Assembly: GCF_001458395.1 (NCBI RefSeq)
Contig: NZ_CYSR01000011.1
Span: 124,001-188,000 of the forward strand
DNA from: Leisingera aquaemixtae
Lineage (GTDB): Bacteria; Pseudomonadota; Alphaproteobacteria; Rhodobacterales; Rhodobacteraceae
DNA length: 64,000 bases
Direction of reading: 5' to 3'
In this document: one piece after another, positions 62,897 through 64,000 of the stretch
Layout: every line of letters begins with the position of its first letter
Numbering within the stretch: the stretch's first letter is position 1
Notes under the pieces: generated by a model
The model's input: only the letters and a program-made list of their open reading frames with translations
Database searches by the model: none
What the model was told of the DNA's origin: nothing
Translations under genes and position numbers: made by a program

Positions 62897-63016
62897 CACC
62901 GCCTGGCCGATAGGCCGGGCAGCGCCCGTCCCGCCCCCCGTCATGCCGGAGGCGCGCTTCCAGCACGACGCGGGCGCTTCGCTTCCACCCCGCCGGGACG
63001 GGCGCTGCCCTCAGAG
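62897..63016 (+). repeat. Palindromic repeat family A, copy 5
   Basis: CACCGCCTGGCCGATAGGCC, then GGGCAGCGCCCGTCCCGCCCCCC and a longer central loop (CATGCCGGAGGCGCGCTTCC around AGCACGACG). GGGCGCTTCGCTTCC and the closing GGGACGGGCGCTGCCCT follow. It is the reverse-oriented twin of the element inside pbpC at 44994. It lies between the ABC ATPase gene and the DUF1203 gene. Confidence 0.85.
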
Positions 63017-63055
63017 TCCTGAGGCCAACGTGGAGTTCTGCACACCAACTCCTCC

Positions 63056-63520
63056 TCACCCCCGGTCGATCCGCGCCTGATAGCAGTTGTTGCGCGATGA
63101 CCGGATGTGGATGTAGGCGACCCGCTCATCCGCGAAAATTTTCTTGGCCCGCCCCATCATCTCCGCCTGCGGGATGACACTGCCGGTGCCATAGACGATC
63201 CGGTGATCCGCGCTGTAGCCCTTGATCAGGTAATCGGGGGAGCCCTCCAGAACCTCCGGCACCTGCTCGCCCTCATGCCGCGCGCAAGGATCGGCACACA
63301 GAAAGATCGGCCCGGTCTCGGCATAGGGCTGCGCCTCTGGAAACGGCCGGTGGGCCAGAATCAGCATTTCTGCGCCTTCGGGGATGTATTTCAGGCAATG
63401 GCGGCAGGGGGTGGCGCCGCCGTCCGATACCGTGCGCTCCGGCATCTGGCCATGTGCGTCTGGCCCGCCTTCCTGCAGGGCACGGGCAATCTTTGTGGGC
63501 AGGGCAGTGATTCTGGGCAT
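63056..63520 (-). CDS. DUF1203 family protein
   Basis: This 154-residue protein has CRHCLKYIPEGAEMLILAHRPFP near residues 37-60, and the late YIHIRSSRNNCYQARIDRG typical of DUF1203. Function unknown. The ATG at 63520 (MPRITALPT) is chosen; a longer upstream frame is a shadow. Confidence 0.88.
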   Translation of the reverse strand: MPRITALPTKIARALQEGGPDAHGQMPERTVSDGGATPCRHCLKYIPEGAEMLILAHRPFPEAQPYAETGPIFLCADPCARHEGEQVPEVLEGSPDYLIKGYSADHRIVYGTGSVIPQAEMMGRAKKIFADERVAYIHIRSSRNNCYQARIDRG

Positions 63521-63606
63521 GGTCTGTCTCCTTTTGCTGCCGGGATCCTGCCGCATCCGCCGCGCGGCAATCGACCCGGATCCTGCGCATCCCGCAGGCC
63601 GCCGGG

Positions 63607-63682
63607 GCGCTCCCGCCCGCCGGGCGGGCATTGGAAATGCCCTGCGGCGGTTGGGCCGGGCGCCGCGCTGGCGCGCGGCGCG
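63607..63682 (+). repeat. Palindromic repeat family B, copy 3
   Basis: GCGCTCCCGCCCGC, then a GGGCATT-ggaa-ATGCCC hairpin, GCGGTTGGGCC, and the GGCGCCGCGC-tgg-CGCGCGGCGC hairpin. It lies in the divergent gap between DUF1203 and dnaE2, so here it is in neither gene's 3' end. Confidence 0.7.
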
Positions 63683-63723
63683 GGGCACGTCGCGGCAGGT
63701 GCGTCCGGTGCGACTCCACATAA

Positions 63724-63738
63724 GAACAAAACGGGAAT
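63724..63738 (+). promoter_or_regulatory. LexA box before dnaE2
   Basis: GAAC-AAAACGG-GAAT matches the alphaproteobacterial LexA operator GAAC-N7-GAAC at seven of eight conserved positions. It ends 3 bp before the dnaE2 ATG. The gene's expected SOS role supports it. Confidence 0.6.
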
Positions 63739-63741
63739 ATC

Positions 63742-64000
63742 ATGCGGGCCATGTTTGCCGAATTCGCCTGCCTGTCCAACTTCACCTTCCTCACCGGGGC
63801 CTCCCACCCCGAGGAGTATGCGGCCCGCGCGCTGGAGCTGGGCATCGCGGCCCTCGCCATTGCCGACGAAAACTCGGTGGCGGGCATCGTGCGCGCCCAT
63901 GCGGAGTGCCGCAGCATCGCCCGGAGGGTGCGCGAGCGGCAGGCCTGGGACCGCCGCAACCCCCCCATCGGCCCGCCGCGCCCCGCGGGCATCCCGCAGC
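63742..64000 (+). CDS. dnaE2: Error-prone DNA polymerase DnaE2 (5' end only)
   Basis: The visible 86 codons run off the window. MFAEFACLSNFTFLTGASHPEEYAARALELGIAALAIADENSVAG is the PHP-domain start of DnaE2/ImuC, the SOS-induced translesion polymerase. The ATG could be 63742 or 63751 (the MFAEF start). imuA and imuB, normally upstream of dnaE2, are not present here: the neighbouring DUF1203 gene is divergent. A LexA-like site directly precedes the gene. Confidence 0.93.
   Translation, partial: MRAMFAEFACLSNFTFLTGASHPEEYAARALELGIAALAIADENSVAGIVRAHAECRSIARRVRERQAWDRRNPPIGPPRPAGIPQ

Noticed and set aside
1-64000. tRNA, rRNA, CRISPR or phage genes
   Set aside because: I looked for tRNA-like cloverleafs, conserved rRNA stretches, direct-repeat arrays and integrase/transposase motifs in the gaps and saw none.

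Overview
The window is GC-rich, gene-dense chromosomal DNA from an alphaproteobacterium. It most resembles the Roseobacter side of the Rhodobacteraceae (Leisingera, Phaeobacter or Ruegeria-like). This rests on the gene set and protein style: napEFDABC, a DUF1285 protein, a MoxR/DUF58/DUF4159 operon, an alpha-2-macroglobulin/PbpC pair, an error-prone DnaE2, a LexA-like GAAC-N7-GAA(T/C) site, and many ATGA/GTGA stop-start overlaps. I saw no rRNA, tRNA, CRISPR array, integrase or transposase. Only the first ~1.1 kb is AT-richer and poorly coding, and it looks like an accessory remnant.

Layout: 1-1126 unknown small ORF(s) and non-coding DNA. 1127-5721 periplasmic nitrate reductase operon napEFDABC, closed by a strong terminator. 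5920-11292 tRNA hydroxylase trhO, then pncA and pncB (nicotinamide to NaMN) flanking a hybrid histidine kinase. 11376-19672 a dipeptide-type ABC importer (BC-DF plus a separate binding protein) with an aldehyde dehydrogenase, a GNAT acetyltransferase and an AcuC-like deacetylase. 19837-21551 panB-panC. 21778-25999 glpK, an FAD monooxygenase, idi and a c-type cytochrome. 26109-28446 a P1 peptidase (DmpA family), an SDR and arfB, the last preceded by an unusual structured leader. 28705-33218 a queuosine-precursor transporter, mepA with a phytase-like esterase, an MFS permease and a thioesterase. 33354-36655 yggT, recQ and yaaA. 37103-39373 a second hybrid kinase. 39523-48018 alpha-2-macroglobulin, pbpC and an exported hydratase-like protein. 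48168-54910 a MoxR operon. 54963-64000 DUF1285, hydroxypyruvate isomerase, small membrane and lipoprotein genes, polA, an SDR, a flavodoxin-like protein, a zinc-finger protein, an ABC ATPase, DUF1203 and the 5' end of dnaE2.

Most genes are housekeeping or metabolic with recognisable families. The least expected material lies between and inside them. At least two families of modular palindromic repeats (called A and B here) recur through the window, mostly between genes. One A copy sits in frame inside the 5' coding region of pbpC and adds about 37 codons between its start and its membrane anchor, in the manner of Rickettsia palindromic elements. A third short conserved motif (C) occurs twice at gene ends, and a tandem pair of AT-rich palindromes occurs once. 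Upstream of arfB, a short transcript could fold a perfect Shine-Dalgarno/anti-Shine-Dalgarno pair around a 25-codon ORF and ends in a perfect 13-bp terminator stem.

All functional calls come from reading motifs and recalled family features; no search or alignment program was run.
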